In this document: positions 62,517 to 64,000 of the stretch, in pieces
How the letters are laid out: the number at the start of each line of letters is the position of its first letter
Numbering within the stretch: position 1 is the first letter of the stretch
Assembly (NCBI GenBank): GCA_900315315.1
Contig: OMYT01000009.1
Coordinates: 1 to 64,000, forward strand
Length of the DNA: 64,000 bases
DNA from: an uncultured Eubacteriales bacterium
GTDB lineage: Bacteria; Bacillota; Clostridia; Christensenellales; Aristaeellaceae
Reading direction: 5' to 3'
Notes under the pieces: model-generated
The model's database searches: none
The model's input: the letters and a program-made list of their open reading frames with translations, nothing else
Told to the model about the DNA's origin: nothing
Translations under genes and position numbers: made by a program

Positions 62517-62561
62517 TCATCCTCCTGTGATCCGCTGCGGTAAAAAAAAGGATCAAAGATA

Positions 62562-62590
62562 ATTATACCAGATTTTTTCCCGCAAAGAAA
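62562..62590 (-). promoter_or_regulatory. Promoter of the L,D-transpeptidase gene
   Basis: On the minus strand an extended -10 (TGGTATAAT, core at 62562-62567) with a weak TTTCTT 17 bases upstream, about 45 bases before the gene start. Confidence 0.6.
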
Positions 62591-62629
62591 GCGAAATGTA
62601 TTTCTTCTGCACCGGGAAAAAGGTTTTTC

Positions 62630-62658
62630 TTGTCAGGCGGGGCCGTGGGTGATAAGGT
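62630..62658 (+). promoter_or_regulatory. Possible promoter of the aromatic amino acid genes
   Basis: TTGTCA (62630-62635) and TAAGGT (62653-62658) are 17 bases apart, 38 bases before the DAHP synthase start. The -10 match is weak. I see no T-box or leader peptide in the short leader. Confidence 0.45.
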
Positions 62659-62696
62659 AAACGGGTACATACAGTCGCGAGAGGAGTGCGTATGCC

Positions 62697-63701
62697 ATGA
62701 TTATTGCCCTGAAAAAAGAGATTCGCAAAGAAGAGCGGGAAAAACTGATCTCCTGGCTGGAAAGCTACGGGGTCAAGACACATATATCCGAAGGTGAGTT
62801 CCAGACCGTCATCGGCCTGGTGGGTGACACGACCCGGATCGATACGGATCTGATCAGCGGGCTGGAAATTGTCCAGAGCGTGACCCGTATTTCGGAACCC
62901 TTCAAGAAGGCAAACCGCAAGTTCCATCCGGACGACACGGTAATCAGGGTAACGGATGAGGTTGCTTTCGGCGGCGGGTGCTTCCAGATCATCGCCGGCC
63001 CCTGCTCCGTGGAATCGGAGGACCAGGTGGAGACGATCGCACGGGCGGTGAAAAAGAGTGGAGCCGGGATGCTGCGGGGCGGCGCTTTCAAACCCCGGAC
63101 CTCGCCGTACGATTTCCAGGGCCTGCACGGGGAGGGAATCCGGATTCTGCTGGAAGTCAAGCGCCGCACGGGCATGCCGGTCATCACGGAGATTATGGAC
63201 ATTGCCCACCTCCCGCTGTTCGAACAGGTGGATGTGATCCAGGTCGGCGCGCGGAACATGCAAAACTTTGAACTGCTCAAGGAACTGGGCAGGATTGACA
63301 AGCCGATTCTGCTTAAGCGCGGCCTGGCGAACAACATGAAGGAACTGCTGATGAGCGCGGAATATATCATGGCCGGCGGCAACGAACAGGTGATCCTGTG
63401 CGAGCGCGGCGTGAGGACCTTCGAGACCTATACGCGGAATACGCTGGACCTGTCCGCGGTGGCGGTGCTGCATGAGCTCAGCCACCTACCGGTGGTGGTG
63501 GATCCGAGCCACGCAACCGGCGCGGCCCGCTATGTGAAGCCGATGGCGATGGCAGCGGCAGCCTGCGGCGCCGACGGGCTGATGATTGAGGTGCATAACG
63601 ATCCGCCGCACGCCCTGTGCGACGGGCCCCAGAGCCTGACGCCGGAACAGTTTGATGATGTGGTCGGGGCAGTCCGGAAGGTTCGGGCGGCGATAGCATA
63701 A
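62697..63701 (+). CDS. aroF: 3-deoxy-7-phosphoheptulonate synthase (DAHP synthase, AroF-type)
   Basis: A 334-residue enzyme of the type I beta/Thermotoga class. Residues 1-70 are a ferredoxin-like regulatory domain (MIIALKKEIRKEEREKL), then the TIM barrel with FQIIAGPCSVESEDQ, MLRGGAFKPRTSPYDFQGL, ITEIMDI, VGARNMQNFELL, PILLKRGLANNMKELL and VVVDPSHATGAARYV, which hold the metal and PEP/E4P ligands. It catalyses the first step of the shikimate pathway. The N-terminal domain suggests feedback control by an aromatic end product. GAGAGGAG precedes the ATG by 10 bases; an ATG at 62691 is out of frame. The tyrA-like gene follows at once. Confidence 0.95.
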   Translation: MIIALKKEIRKEEREKLISWLESYGVKTHISEGEFQTVIGLVGDTTRIDTDLISGLEIVQSVTRISEPFKKANRKFHPDDTVIRVTDEVAFGGGCFQIIAGPCSVESEDQVETIARAVKKSGAGMLRGGAFKPRTSPYDFQGLHGEGIRILLEVKRRTGMPVITEIMDIAHLPLFEQVDVIQVGARNMQNFELLKELGRIDKPILLKRGLANNMKELLMSAEYIMAGGNEQVILCERGVRTFETYTRNTLDLSAVAVLHELSHLPVVVDPSHATGAARYVKPMAMAAAACGADGLMIEVHNDPPHALCDGPQSLTPEQFDDVVGAVRKVRAAIA

Positions 63702-63715
63702 TGGAGAAAGATGAC

Positions 63716-64000
63716 ATGGAAAAAGTAACAATCGGTGTGGTCGGCCTGGGGCTGATGGGCGGATCCCTTTGCAAGGCTTTGGGTGCGAACGGACACAGGA
63801 TTCTCGGCCGGGATACGGATGAACACGTAAGCAAATACGCGCTGCTGACCGGCGTGATTGCGGAGGAACTGACGGAAGAACGGGTTCCGGAGTGCGATTA
63901 CCTGTTTCTCGCGATCTGCCCGGCAGCAGCTGTGGAAACGCTGCGCCGCCTGGCGCCGCTGATCCGGAAGGATACGGTGGTCTGCGATATCTGCGGGGTA
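63716..64000 (+). CDS. tyrA: Prephenate dehydrogenase, N-terminal part, runs off the window
   Basis: The first 95 residues of a Rossmann-fold dehydrogenase: the NAD-binding glycine motif VTIGVVGLGLMGGSLCKAL at the N-terminus, an acidic residue after the second strand (LGRDTDEH), and CDYLFLAICPAAAVETLRRLAPL, all as in TyrA prephenate dehydrogenases (tyrosine synthesis). The ATG at 63716 has GGAGAAAG 7 bases upstream; an earlier ATG at 63701 overlaps the stop of the DAHP synthase gene. Together the two genes start an aromatic amino acid operon that continues to the right. Confidence 0.85.
   Translation, partial: MEKVTIGVVGLGLMGGSLCKALGANGHRILGRDTDEHVSKYALLTGVIAEELTEERVPECDYLFLAICPAAAVETLRRLAPLIRKDTVVCDICGV

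Noticed and set aside
62593..62696. T-box or attenuator before the DAHP synthase
   Set aside because: The leader is too short, with no conserved T-box sequence, Trp/Tyr/Phe leader peptide or terminator stem.

Overview
The window looks like the chromosome of a GC-rich anaerobic member of the Clostridia (Bacillota), most likely a rumen or gut lineage. The evidence is a Gram-positive PolC-type replicative polymerase, a DivIC-type division protein, Shine-Dalgarno sites of the AGGAGG type, the Bacillota gene order frr-uppS-cdsA-dxr-rseP-ispG-polC, an oxygen-sensitive [FeFe] hydrogenase-like protein, and an NHLM-type peptide exporter. Naming a genus would be a guess. I recognised no rRNA gene, tRNA gene or CRISPR array.

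Layout. 1-5.0 kb is an accessory, visibly A/T-richer stretch: an ADP-ribosylglycohydrolase lacking its N-terminus, a broken IS256-type transposase remnant, a GPH-family sugar symporter, a condensation-fold acyltransferase and a GNAT acetyltransferase. 5-14.3 kb holds secreted or peptide-handling genes: a choline-binding-repeat surface protein, a secreted S15 X-Pro peptidase, an [FeFe] hydrogenase-like protein, an exported M20 dipeptidase, a C69 dipeptidase and an unknown exported protein. 14.4-20.3 kb (minus strand) is an oppBCDF-type oligopeptide importer whose binding protein appears circularly permuted. Peptidases plus importer suggest a peptide-scavenging locus.

20.5-28.5 kb is the most unusual block: a one-operon NHLM-type peptide export system. 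It has a 72-residue stub of the HlyD-type secretion protein, a double-glycine precursor peptide with a zinc-ribbon-like core, a C39-peptidase ABC exporter and a second ABC exporter. These are followed without a break by two STAS anti-anti-sigma proteins, a membrane SpoIIE-type phosphatase and an RsbW-like kinase, i.e. a partner-switching signalling module. A Sel1-repeat protein follows.

29.8-44.2 kb is the housekeeping envelope/translation/replication operon (frr, uppS, cdsA, dxr, rseP, ispG, polC). It is interrupted after uppS by a large two-component-propeller/HD-GYP sensor protein and two small unknown genes. 44.2-50 kb carries divIC, a Ppx/GppA phosphatase, a minimal SufC-SufB-like Fe-S pair, degV and a secreted 5'-nucleotidase. 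50-55 kb is gyrB-gyrA, with a possible attenuator in the gyrB leader and a clear terminator after gyrA. 55-61.2 kb is a MacAB-type efflux operon with two adaptor proteins and its own response regulator and histidine kinase. A convergent L,D-transpeptidase follows, and the window ends in aromatic amino acid synthesis (DAHP synthase, then the start of prephenate dehydrogenase).

Starts were chosen by hand from Shine-Dalgarno spacing and signal peptides. Many long antisense open frames exist because of the GC-rich codon use and were left out.
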